NCBI GenBank assembly: GCA_000469685.2
Contig: LS997562.1
Span: forward strand, 31,207,715-31,271,714
Length of the DNA stretch: 64,000 nt
Direction: 5' to 3'
DNA from: Haemonchus contortus
Taxonomy: Eukaryota; Nematoda; Chromadorea; Rhabditida; Trichostrongylidae
The notes under the pieces were generated by a model, which had not been told where the DNA came from, searched no databases, and was given only the letters and a program-made list of their open reading frames with translations. Positions 22,261 through 34,500 of the stretch are shown here, piece after piece (positions within the stretch are counted from its first letter, which is position 1; the number at the start of each line of letters is the position of its first letter). Both the position numbers and the translations under genes were made by a program.

Positions 22261-25200
22261 CTGGTAGTTCGGATCTTTAGTTCGTATGCTAATCTTAGAC
22301 GGCATTGCGAATTCATCCTTCCTGTAGTGCATCACAGATTTGTTATCATACGGCAGGTCGTAAGTAGTTGCTTGAGACGGACTGAGTTTAGCGAAATCAT
22401 AGTGGACTTCTGAACATTTTCTAAACTGAACGGTTCCAATGAAGGCTGTTCTTTTGAAACCATAGAAACCAACCGAAAAGAAACCAATTTACTGTCATGT
22501 GCGTAAGTCCCAACTTCTTAATGCTATTAATATCGGAATGGCCAGTGCTACCATGGCCAATAATATTTCTCGCTTTGAAGGAACCAAGTTTTGTTTCCAC
22601 CTACATCGTTGATTGAGCTCCGATAGTTCGCTAGTTTGACTAAAAGCTACAGGATTAGTTTCAACAAAAGATCTAATAAGAAGGTTACAAGAGCGCAGTC
22701 AAACGATTTCTACGAAACTACGTTCTTTTTTAAGAAACCTCGCCCCTCGAATGAGATTTTGATTCATAATTACTCCTACACACTTGAATAAAGGAACTGC
22801 AGATCCTTAGAACATGCCAACGAATCAATGCTCGTTGCCCATACGTATGTACCACTTCTCAGACCGCATTCCATTTTAGGTATTTTCATTGTTTTTCTTT
22901 TCAAAAAACAGACTAACCTTTCGGAATATTTTCAAAAAGAATCTCAACGTAGTTATCACGATCGTATCTCATATGCTCATGCCATAGGCCGCAAAGGTGC
23001 AGCAGCTCGTGTAACAGAGTTCTCGGTTTCATGCACCTGAGGCACCATCACGATTAGGAAACCTACTCATGGAAAAGAGCCTTCTTACGAAAGACTTCGA
23101 AGGCTTGATTTTAGAGGATGCACTTACGTGCCTCTTTCGCTGTGTTCGAGATGTAAAGGGGCACGGCCCTTCACGCGTCCAATCATCGAGTAGCAGCTAA
23201 AATTGCTTGTTAAAAATATACTGTATTGAGTTTGCTTTGCTTTGGAGATTTGCTTTCAAAATTTCTTCATGGCGGTTCAGACACACAGGCACTCACCCTT
23301 TGCCTCGTTCGTTGATAAAATCTACATAGTCCTTTTCATCAGTACGTTTAATGAACCGAATGCAAGTGTTGTTCGTGATTCGCCAGATAGCGTTTTGAAT
23401 CGCCACTCTATCGGAATAACCTTAAGAACATTACAACTTTTTTCACAAACAGAACACGAGTTAATTACAAGACATTATAATTCCGTCGGTTAACATTTCG
23501 GTGGAGGGTCAGTGGAAATACCACAGAAAATCGCTGAGCTCAGCGGCTACAAACCCCCTCCGCATTTTCATCGGCCCACGGAAGGTGGTTGCTCCAGTAG
23601 ACATAGTAGAGGTGTTCTGAACGAGGAAACCCCCTTCATGATACCTTTCATCTCTGAGCGCTTCCATAAAGGGGTGTCTAAAGAGAGCAGGTCTGGAGAA
23701 CACTGTTGGCTTTGTGGATATTCCTCCCTACACCTAAAACATCGGCTCGTCTCTATGAGTGCACATGCGCGACCGAGAATTGTGTGGACTGTCCCAGTGA
23801 CAGCGATGGAGACTGTGTGGTAGGAGGTGTGGTCTACAGGATCATTTGTCAAAATTGTGGAGTTGAATATATAGCGTGCAACGACAGCTTTACGTACGTG
23901 TTAGGGAGCATTTGGAGGGAAAGGCGAAATCGCGGCCATCTACTGTTTTAGGTTGCCTGAGGTCATCGTCGAGGTCGTGGCGCGCGAAACCCAGACAGCC
24001 GTGCGCAAGGCCCTGGAGGCTTTCTGGATTCGGGTGGGGCATACAAAAAGGAAACAGAGAGGAAATTGTGTGTCAATAACGCGGCAACTAATCTCTTATA
24101 TAGGGAACCGTGAACTCTGATCTGCCTGAGATACCCCACTACTGTCGTCCCGCTGGGTTGACTCTGCTGATTTGGATGATATGGTTTGTACTTAACTACT
24201 GATTACCCGATGATTTGATTGGTTCCAAAGGTCCCGTGGGGGGTGAGACATTTGGTCGGATAAATAATAGACTGGTTTCCACCTTTGTTGGCTCCGCAAA
24301 AGGCGAAAATCGCCACAATGTTAGCCGAAGGAATTGTAATATTTAACCTCGTGCTCTGTTTAAATGAAATAAAGTTGTATTGGGATCATGCCGAGGATCA
24401 TCGAAAATTGAACTTGCGACTACTTAAGAAAATTGTTTTACAGAAACATCATTAGCCAAGGTTTGATGAGACCGTGTAGAGGTACCTGTTCTGCACGACT
24501 CTACTACACTCTTACTGAATCCTGCAAATGCTCACTGAATGGCCCAGTAACAATGGCTGGTATGAGAATGTTCCCTTCTTCGTCAGTAAGATACCATTTT
24601 CTAATTGACGACTTGAACAAGGCATTGTAAGCTCTCCTGAAACAGGGGGAACACTGATAGATGTTGATGGAAAAGACGACAAGCTGGTTTCAGAACTATG
24701 GGAACATACGTGTCATTCTTTTGGAGATTCCAAAGTTGCACTATGTCTCCTTTCTTGGGATTATTGGAGATGACCTCCGGTTTTGCCTGAAATATTTCAA
24801 TGAAATTCTCTAATGAATGTTTTTTTACTGTGGTTTTGTGAATTATTTCTCCCCGTACAAACCTTCAAAACGTTTTTTTTTCATGCTCTGATGTTTAGAA
24901 ATTAGGAAATGATCAATTTCCCAGTAATGATGCTCCCTTATTCCCCCATTCCCTTGTAACTCGTCACAACATTATTTAATCTAGCTAGTTTGGAACTTTT
25001 CTGGGAAAATTTCTGAAAAGAGCATCAGCCTATGACTCGAAAAGTTAACTATTGCGACGGGCCACGTGCGGCATTGTATGTTCGAAAGGAGACGTACATA
25101 CATATGTAGGGTGCGATAGGAGCTCAAAACCGCCCCGGTGGTCTACAGCCGCCCAACATGAGCTAGCAGAGACGTTCCCAGTGGCTCCGTAAAGACTTAT

Positions 25201-25602
25201 TCCATTCAAATGTAGCATGTTTGTTGTAAGTAGACTCAGCTGATGCAAACACTGACAGCTAACTCATTTTGCCGTGCAGCTACTGAAATCTCGTCCGAAC
25301 ACCCCTTCGTCATCCTCATCGCCAATAAGAAAAATTCAGGAATTAGTAGATCAGTTCAAATACGCCCTATATTTCGCAATTTCTTCTGGTTTTCTCGTCA
25401 TCGATGAACTGTTCTGCATTGACACTTTCGTTCCACACCTTACTCAAAAAACAAAATTGTTCTAGTGGAGCCTCTGGACTCTACTGCGAATATTCACTGG
25501 TTATAATAAATACACTATGGTACTAACCCTTGTCCAGACTATCGGAACAACAGCAAATAAGGCGAGAATGTGCCCTAGCATTGACGTTATTGCGAAGAAC
25601 AT
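22261..25602 (-). CDS. Astacin (M12A) zinc metalloprotease, secreted
   Basis: A secreted endopeptidase of the nematode astacin (NAS) type. Minus-strand exons: 25528-25602, 24710-24786, 24536-24636, 23297-23420, 23128-23196, 22918-23036, 22261-22409. All phases join, giving 238 codons so far. The first exon encodes a signal-peptide-like MFFAITSMLGHILALFAVV directly after TTACAG, which could be a spliced-leader acceptor. The pro/mature junction region reads WYLTDEEGNILIP. Then come NNTCIRF, GKGCYSMIGR, the zinc site HELLHLCGLWHEH with RYDRDNYV, and the Met-turn SVMHY. The zinc histidines, catalytic Glu and Met-turn are all intact. The final exon is not resolved: 22151-22190 (ending EFADESFLLAL, with AATAAA shortly after) and 22020-22070 are both possible. 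A Penelope-like relic sits in intron 3. Confidence 0.85.
23473..24345 (+). pseudogene. Penelope-like element remnant with GIY-YIG endonuclease motifs
   Basis: Broken plus-strand frames read PFISERFHKGVSK, then CVDCPSDSDGDCVVGGVVY, RIICQNCGVEYI, QLYVRVREHLEGKAKSR and ALEAFWIRVGHTK. This order of a cysteine cluster followed by a GIY-YIG-like YxI..CGxxYIG...LxxRxxEH block is typical of the C-terminal endonuclease of Penelope-like retroelements (the Nematis clade is known from nematodes). At least two frameshifts separate the pieces, and the upstream reverse transcriptase is absent. Near-matching inverted repeats of about 26 bp flank it (23473-23498 and 24317-24342). It lies in the astacin intron between 23420 and 24536. 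Confidence 0.65.
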
Positions 25603-26308
25603 CTGTAATTTGTTGATTGTTTCGCACAGACAGCACAAATGGGTTCATGAATATAGTGGTGCTCACAACATAGATGGGCTTCACTGAAAAAGTCGTTCAC
25701 AACGCTTACGATTACGATCCATTTGCAACGAAATCAAGCTGAAAGGAGGCGCTTTGATTTTTTGGAGACCCTGGATTTCCCGCAAGTATGTCCTGCAGAC
25801 TTTAGTTCGTGAGGCTGAGAAGAGCCGTCAATTAGACTCCATTGGAATAGTTATGATGAGTTAGAGATCACTCTTTTCTGTTATTCTACTTTTATTCACT
25901 TTTCAAGATAGAAGAAGAAAAATTATTCTGAGTTTTTTCCCTCCACCTTCCTATCAGCTCCTTCCGGGTACGTCGAGCATCTAGTAGCCAAAAAGATAAT
26001 GAAGTGAGGGATTTCGTCAAATCTTGGTTGCACGATAGAAAAGTGAAATCGGTGCGTTCAACACCCGAGCTTGCGCAAAAGAAAAACAAAGAACTTAGTT
26101 TGAAATTTTCCGATATGGGGATAAGATGGAGCTTGAATGTGACCACTTAATTGTTCCAGCCGTAATTCAAAATTCAAAAAGTTCAGAGGAACGGGATATG
26201 ATTTCTGCAGCGTGGCGTGAAGGGCGTTCAAGTGTAGCCCACCTCAGAGATTCCCATATCCTGGAATCGTCTCAGACACCTTCTCCTATAGAAGCAAAGG
26301 GCAAGACT

Positions 26309-26498
26309 CACAAGGTTGGCGATTTGTGGGCGAGACTCCAGTCTCGGACGGGACTCGAACCCGTACGTGTCCTTTCCGGGGACAAGTACAGGTCCGAATC
26401 CTGTCCGAGACTGGAGTTTTGCCCACAAATCGCCAACCTTGTGAGACTTTCGCTTCGCGCACTGCGGCGTTAAAACAGCAGTAAACAAAACATCAAGT
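26309..26498 (+). repeat. Family B repeat: palindrome with a B box in each arm
   Basis: The left arm (CACAAGGTTGGCGATTTGTG, then CCAGTCTCGGACGGGACTCG) and right arm (CCTGTCCGAGACTGG, then CACAAATCGCCAACCTTGTG) are nearly complementary. Each arm contains a B-box-like motif: GGTTCGAGTCC read on minus and GGTCCGAATCC read on plus. The unpaired 3' tail ends AAACAAAACATCAAGTC. The perfect 14-bp direct repeat CAAAGGGCAAGACT flanks it at 26295-26308 and 26499-26512, as expected of a target-site duplication. Confidence 0.75.
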
Positions 26499-27552
26499 CA
26501 AAGGGCAAGACTTATCTGACTGTGAATTAGTCTTGGAGAATGCAACATCGTATAGAGTTCTGTAAGGAACTGCATCCACATTTAGAAAGACATTTTCACG
26601 GAGTGAATCATAAGTGTGCTGTGATAGGATGGTAGTGGTGCACGAGCGGTCATGGCAGGAATGCGCTGTTTCCTGAGACCTTTCCTCCTTTAAATACTAC
26701 CTTCAATACCACTCAGAGCTGTTCCCACAGCATATAGGGCAATGATAAATAGAGGCTGTCGAGGGGAGACTATGTGAGTTTTCTCTGACGGGTTTATGCC
26801 GTACAGAGTAGGGGCTCTTCAATGTCGTTATTAATGTGACCTGTAGGAGGAAAAAAACCTACTGCAATATTAAACGGTTGCTCTACTGACATTTTTATGA
26901 ACTATTTTATTTATCCGTGGCAAGCTTCCCACACAGCTGTATTAATCGCAATTACAAAATTTTCTGCGTCATTGTACGGGTATTTTGGAATCTTACTTCA
27001 GCTTCACCATTGCAAATATTTTGAGAACAAACATACTTGAAGATCATGAACTTCAACTTGTCTATCTCTTACGTTAGGGAGCAGGAGGTCTCATCTTTGA
27101 ACAAACTGTTGGAAATGCTCCCTTGGCCCTAAATCTATCAACAGTCAAATGATTTTATTCCACAAAACAACTTTACTATACAGTTTTTTTCAAAATATTC
27201 CACTAGTTTTAGGTCATCAATGAAACTTTTAGAAGGTTTTCTAGAAAACCTTATTTGTTCCGGCGAGGAACTTCCATGGAGGTCTCTTTTCACATCATTT
27301 TACTTGACAATATTGATGGCTGAGCAGTGATGATAGAAGTATTCAAATGGTGGAATGATAGCTATCTATTCACCTATTTGTGGGAACGTCCCCATTTCAA
27401 CTCTGATGTATGTTTTGTATGCAAGCCAGTTTCCCGTGTTTTCGTTCTAGGCAACGGTTTAACTCGTATTTCGATCAAAACCTATATTGATCTGAAAACT
27501 TCGAAATCAGTAATGTTGACGACCTCAAACATAAATAAAGATATGATTTTAC

Positions 27553-27705
27553 TTCCGGTCTCGATACTGCCTTGACCACGGCCTGCTGAAGTCTGGGATC
27601 GGAAGCAGTCTTCAGCAGACCTATTTGGTCTCTTGTTTTGAGAAGCTTGGATTTATGCTCCTTTGAAGAGTGTTTAGACAATTCCCTTATCTCGTGCTCA
27701 TCCAT
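27553..27705 (-). CDS. Possible exon: charged helical segment (astacin-like prodomain?)
   Basis: A 51-codon open segment reads MDEHEIRELSKHSSKEHKSK, continues to ASDPRLQQAVVKAVSRPE and ends at a weak donor, GTAAAA, in phase 0. The composition (charged, helical, no low complexity) looks coding and resembles prodomain helices of secreted nematode proteases. It is in phase with the astacin exon at 24786 if the signal-peptide exon at 25602 is skipped. It could be an upstream exon of that gene, part of another gene, or chance. Confidence 0.35.
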
Positions 27706-28532
27706 CAAAAATAGTTGAATACTTCTAAACAACCGCTACAGGATGGACAGGAAGTTTTTTCACTTCTGTTTTTGCTGCAAATTGCTCTCGCTTAGTTTTC
27801 GTTCAATCTTCAGTAACTACTGTCAATAATCGTTCCATTATGCTCCGCTCTTATGATGAAGATCGTCTCAAACGGTCGAGAAAATTGAGCTTTGCATTCG
27901 AAGACATGCCCTAAATTAGCGAGTCCCTGCACAGTCCTCTCCTGAGTCCAATGTAGAAATAGGTTAGCCTTTTTCGAAAAAAAAGGGCTTTAAGGAGCGA
28001 TATAGCTCCCACTCGGTGAAACTGATTGTGCTCTTGTTTCGCAGTCAAACTGCTCGATCATATCCGATTTTGCCACGACAGGATCGTTGATTCATGGTCG
28101 GTATTACTAGAAAATTTTGAGCATCTTATGTAAGTACGGTGGAACACGAGCAATAATGGCCAGCTTATTACGGTAGCTTGTTACGGTAGAGCAGGGCCAA
28201 TAATGATCAGTAACAACCAAGAGAAAAGAACTCTGAGGATGGTTTAAAATGGGTCGAAGTAGCGAACATTGTAATGAATGGTTAGAAACCCTCGGATTGT
28301 TCAATGTTTACTATTATTATACAAATGAGCTGCTGCTATGATACATCTACGCGTTCAGACAAAATCGCGGCACTATCGGCTGGTAACTTAATTGTTCAGG
28401 ATTAGCCACTTGCCGACATGGTAACATACAAGTGCCCTTTTGGTATCAAAGGAGTAATTACCTCTGCAGGTTTAGTGGAGCGGAAATAGGGGCAAGAGGG
28501 TGTGATGGATGATCATCAGTGACCGTCTATCG

Positions 28533-31500
28533 ATGACGATGCGTATCGTCTGGTCATGCTTGCTTTTTGATGTCGTCACAACTCAACTGGCTGGATCTCT
28601 TGGACAACGTAATTCCGCCTTACCGCCAAGTTCGATTGAGCCCTTATCTAACAGCCAACTGATTTTTCTCAACACGGTCACCAATCTGCAGCAGCCAGGT
28701 AACCCTTGTTGAAGAGCTTTGTTTTGACACGCGAAAGTTATAAGTTCAACTACCTCGCATGCAGCATTCCATCAGAAAAATCATGATATTGGTTCATTCA
28801 TATTTTTTGTGTTTGACATTAAGATTTTAACTAAATTTTGAAAAAAAAAACAGCTCAATACTTATCTTCACGGAAATTGAATTCAACTTGAAGGCTTGAT
28901 TCATTACAAAAAGGATTCCAGAGATATTCTCCAAAAATGAATCCGTGGCCCTTTTGCATGCTATATGTAAGTGGCGCTGTAAGATCGCAAAGCAGATTAG
29001 TTAGGGCATACAAGGGCTCAAAGATTGTATCGGCTGCATGTCACACCCAATTGCGGGCGAGTTTCAGTGGCGTTGCAGAGGCTGCACCATTCACAAGGAA
29101 CACCAACGTTGAAATTTCAAACAAATATTATTAAACTTAACAACTACGGTAGTTAGGTTACTTTGGCTTGATATAGTCAGCTCTCTACGCAATTGCATCA
29201 ACTGAAATGTCGTCCATATGCCCCTTATATGCTATTTCCGCCATGGTGATCTCGCACAACCTCTATTCCCTCTATTTTCAAAAAACCTTATTCATCGCCA
29301 AAGTGGGAAACGTCGACGAATTTTCTCGTTTCCTTCGTCACTTGGGCATAATCCTCCGCCAACAATTCCGCTTTTGAACTAAAAAGGTACCTCAAGTTAT
29401 CTTGAGCTATCACTTCAGTGTAAATGAAATTGACACTTTTGATCTTCCCCACTTAATAAGAGCTGCTCGGGAATCAACGGAAGTTTCAAAAATGACGTTT
29501 CTGCTGCGAGCTGCCTGAGCTTGACTGAATACGGAAAAGAATACTCTTCTATGGATAGGGTCAGCTCAAAAGAGAAAGAAACGACAAAAATGAAAAAATA
29601 GGAATAAAAAGGTAAAAAATTCGCTTTCATGTGTCGCCACTTCACCGGAACTCATCATCGGCCCCAACCAGTCTCCTCGAATCACGCATCAGAATCTTCG
29701 CGAGCTTGATTGGACGAAAGTTGATAGGAGAAGCGAAGAAGGTTCGTTAATTTCTCGTCGATTCTAAGTCCAAGGTATACGCTATGAGTTTCGATAGTGG
29801 AGGTAATAGTAATACTGACTAGAAGGTGCTAAAGGAAGAACGTAAAAAAAGAGGGCAGATTTTGGAGAAGGTGTTTGAAATACACAATATTTCAGCCCAT
29901 CATCTGATGGGGTAAGCCTAGTGTTCCTATTTCCAGGCTGGTGGCATCTGTATCCATTTGGTGAGAGGTATTTCGATGATGAACTCTCTCACCGACCATG
30001 GATGGACAAACAGATTGATCTCGACTTTTTCCTTCCATACTATGGGTTCAGATTCAACTACACCTTCGTAAGCTACTTCTAACTAATGGAAGTTCTGAAA
30101 ACCCGAAGAAATCACTGCTCATTACAGATATTCCAAGAGGGATTCGTTGCTTTTTCAAATCCATGGTATATCCAGCCACCATATTCGTTTCCGAACCCTC
30201 ATTGGCCCAATAAACCTGACCCCAGCCTTATCGCTGTGGGTTCTCTGACGTTTTTGAAAAGACTATTGGCCCCTAACTGGTTTTCTGATTGTAGGTTTTC
30301 ATGGCTGAACAGCAAATGCAGCATGTTGGAGACACCCGAATCAGTAATGTATGGTTCCGGGTGATTGAAAGGTGGTAAGAACATTTGTTGTCGTCAGGGA
30401 GTGGGATTCTAATTGGAATGTACTGCAGACCTACAAACCTCATTGGGTACAATAACCTTCAATTGGATCCTGATGAGTCCAGCAGGGAGCCAAGTCTTCA
30501 ACAACCTCTCGGTGTCTACAGCTACGATGATCCACGGTTTGTCTTTGCTATCCTTATATATACATTGAACCGACAGTATGAGTTGGTAGGCGCTGATCAA
30601 CAATGAGCTTCCTTGGTTTTTATTTCTCGAAGTGTCTAAGGCAACAAGTAGTATTTGGTTGGCACATTCCACATTGAGTGCGGCATTCCCAGGTAGGAGT
30701 TGCCAGAGAGCAACTATTCTTGCGTTCCACCAACGCACAAAAGAGCATTTTGACGTTAGATTTTGGCCGTCGGAAATCCGGGATCGCTGGAGCTGAGCAA
30801 CTGTCGGTTGTAGGATTAGTTGATGAAAGTTACCCTTTTCTTATTACCAGTGTCCATGTTGCACTTAAAAAGAACATAACTGGTTGTTGTATCCGATGCT
30901 TCTTACCAAAGACCGGTATTCCGTCTGGAATGCTGTTCAGCTGTAGATGGGCAGTCAAACAGGCTGTTTTGGGGAACTGATTCGTCGCACGCGACGGTCG
31001 CGGACGAGTTGCCTTGTTATTGTAGACTTTCTTCATACTGCTCGATCGATATGCGATTATTATATTTGGCATGATTCTGCTGTGCTTCTTTTGTTAGTGT
31101 ATTCCTTACCCGCTGCGCTACCTCTGCTTCATTCTGCTTCAATCATTCTCTCCCGCGAACGTCGCGCTCCCCGCGACGCGACCACTCCGGTCCAATTGTA
31201 CTACATCCGTGTGCACCAACTCTTCAGAAACGATTGAAATAGGATACAAGTGAACATTCAGTTTGTGGTGTTCCCAACAAGTACATAGTTTAGATAAGTG
31301 AATTCTTAGAGTGGGAGCTCGAAAGATAAATGTGAAAATGGCCTCGTTCTCATAACCACCACCGAGCGCTCGGACAGGATGACCTTCCCGGCTTGCGAAA
31401 GTTGTTTACACCTCATCCGGCTAGTGGCGGATGAGCTGAAGAAAAACTCACAAGAGTTTCAGAACATTTAATATAAAATGGTCTGAAAATTATGAACGGA

Positions 31501-34500
31501 CCTAATACCAGTGGGTTCATCAAAGCCTGCATGTAAACAGCGTTAACAACCCTTCTCTTTCAGCCTCTACCGCACTTACCGAGGTCGTCAGCTCAAAACT
31601 CAGCAAGGTCGACTAGAAGACCCGGAAATGCTGGACAGAATAACGAGGTGAGTTATAAGTGGTGAACACCAGCTCTCTCCTATCATACCGTATTCGTTTC
31701 ACAAACGGAGTCGGTGTAGTGCCATTGTCGATAGATGTCTGAATACGGTATTCCAGGGATATTCGCCATTCGATGGTTGGTGCGCGTGGATGGAAGGCTG
31801 ACTATGCACTGTTGGTGACATGGGAGAGAATGAGTTACGGTGGAGCTCCGAAAGTCACTGATATGAGCAAATACGAGCAGGCTAAAAGATGGGTAAGGTA
31901 CAAGATGCGTTGGACTACGTGAGAGAGCCAGCCGGCAAGACGCGTTTTTGATTGTAGGGCCTTAGAGAAAAATAAATTTATGGAAATCGCGTACGTTCGG
32001 TACTAATTTGCCTACCCACTTTATTCTTCGAGACAATTCTGTTCATGTCTGCCCTCCCAACTAAACAGCTTTGGTGGTGTTTCGGTGTTTGATTGAGGTC
32101 AGAGTGAGGCATTCCCTGAGTTAAAGGCACGGTTCACGATGAAAAATGCTACCGAGTTCTTCCTTTAGGAATACTCAGCGCCCCCCCCCCCCATAGGTGG
32201 TAGAAGTGATCCTCTCGCTCCCACAATCTCGGCGTTTAGGGCATAGTGGAAGCCCCGTTGCTGCCGTAGTTCGCTTTCCCGCCCCTCGATCGGGGTCACG
32301 TTAGACAGTGTCGAGACAATACAGATTGCTATTATTCGTTCTAGGACCCACTCACAATCAGCTAATCGCCGAGTGGTGGAACGATGTTTTTCTCCCTTTC
32401 TTTTTTCCTGTTTTTCTTTTGCTGCCGCGATCCCCATTCAATTTCCTACTCCTAGAGGCTGAAAAAGGTGAGCTACTATTGCTGTTACTAGGGTTTTTTG
32501 TTTATTTATGCTTATAAGTGAATGAACTTTTGCTTACCATTGTCTGTTATTCGCACTAGGACCCACACGCGCGCAGTGAAACACACTGTTTAGCTCGTCC
32601 GGACGCCCCACTCTCCTTCATTTTTCTTGTTTCATTCTCGTCTAGCCCCCTTTTTAACGGTTTTTGGAAGCCTTTTTTCACTTTGGAAACACCGATGCAC
32701 GCAGTTTCTTCATCTCAGTCGCACTACTTTCGATCTTGTCTTCCATTTTTTATCATAATTTGGACTACCCAAAATTATCGTGAACAGTGCCTTTAGAGCT
32801 GGGCTAATGTTGAATTGGAGTCAGAGAGTACCACCGGGCTGTCTTACAATTAGTTAGAGAATGACGGGCTGGAATGTGTAGTGCTTTGTTTGCTGAGGGA
32901 ACTTCATGTTTAGCAAAATACCTACCAAATGGTACTGGCAACGGATGAAATCCGGACATACTGCATGTTGAACTACGCGAACATCAACTGGACGTCATCT
33001 TCCCAGAGTGGAGCTCTCACTCGAGGACGAGGAGGCAAGCAAAGTGCACTGGTATGTGACATTCACAAGCGTCGCCTCTCTCTATAACTACATATAACTC
33101 CAGATAGAAATGCAGATCTTGAGTTTTCATAATTGATAAAGCAGCCAGTATTGTAACAAAAGATCGATATGTTGTTGAGGTCGGTTTCAATGGCGGCAAT
33201 GGAACCGGCTTCTATCAACTTCCTTTCTCTTCTGAAGGCAACTCATACAAACTCGTTCAGTTCGGCTCAACTCAAGTAAGCTATCGAATAATCGCATAAT
33301 AGTTCTAGTGGTCGAAAAGAGCAGGGTTCAGGTGGCTGGACGTTGGCTGGCTCGAGTTGACGAGCAGATTCAATATGGTGGTTGTACGAATGATAGCACA
33401 GGTAGCTCTGATCTCCAGAAAAAGTCTGCATTCATAGCAACTGATATGTTTAACTATGTATGAACTGTGACTGGGTCACCTATCACCTGTATCACCTGTC
33501 GTCCTATTGATTATCGATTTCCTCGAGCGGGCGTCAGTTCCGTCTCCATTCGTCCCTGTCACGACCCAGAGCGGTCAAGTAGATCATCCTCACTTGAAGG
33601 ACAAGAGGCATAGCATGTCTCTCGTACAGAGCTTTCGTGAAGAAGTCTGACCATCGTGCGGGCGCCCGTCCTGGCGCTTGACGTCCCGAGTGATCCAGTC
33701 AGAAATCGCCCGGTGTATAAATATTGTTTATGATTTGTATACGTATTTTGCCTACTATTATTGTTTTGTTTATTTGTTAATACGTGCATGTATACACTCA
33801 TAGGAACTATGGAACTATCACAGCAGTATGGTAACATGCTAGGAGGATTTGCGCTGAATGTGACCGGACCTTGTCTTCGACCGACAGATGTTATCAAGAT
33901 GCAGTTCGACGAGATTACTATAGACTGTGAAAGGGTGGGTTTGAAGCTCTTTCAGTGCTGATAAAGCCTGAGTGAATGTGACTAAAGCTTTCCTAACAGA
34001 TACACTATGTATGCTTTGTAGATGGATATGGTTATGGCTCGATGTGTAATTCCGACAAACACCATCTTCAGAATCGGCATCGTAGACGTGAAGTTATCTG
34101 TGGACGCTGGAAAAAACTACCCATGGTACACCAAATTCTACATAAGTACGTCATTGTTTAATGTGCTCAATTCTGAGGTCCCCCGGTGTAGTAGGAGCGG
34201 CCCGCGCTGGGCCTAGGGAAGCCTAAAGCCTTCAGCCGTACGTTAGGACCGTCATGTATGGGCTTGTGTCGGGCGTTTATAGTCTGATGTGGTCTATACG
34301 AAGTATTATTCCATATTACTGCATTAGAAGTGACGCTCGTTAAATTACCAACGAAACCGTTTAGTACAGCCCGGCTTGGCTCGGCGAAGAGTAAACCTGA
34401 TCAACGATCCTAGAGAGCCAATGAATAATTGGAACTTCTATGATCCACAGGTATGATTCTTAGGTACCTTCAATGTTTCAATGTTTGTGGCAAATAATTA

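Larger units (their letters stand above)
25603..28508. other. Intergenic stretch between astacin (minus) and Mesh-like gene (plus)
   Basis: Divergent genes flank this 2.9-kb stretch, so it should hold both promoters. I see no TATA box of clear quality. It contains the family B palindrome at 26295-26512 and one possible minus-strand exon at 27553-27705. Confidence 0.5.
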
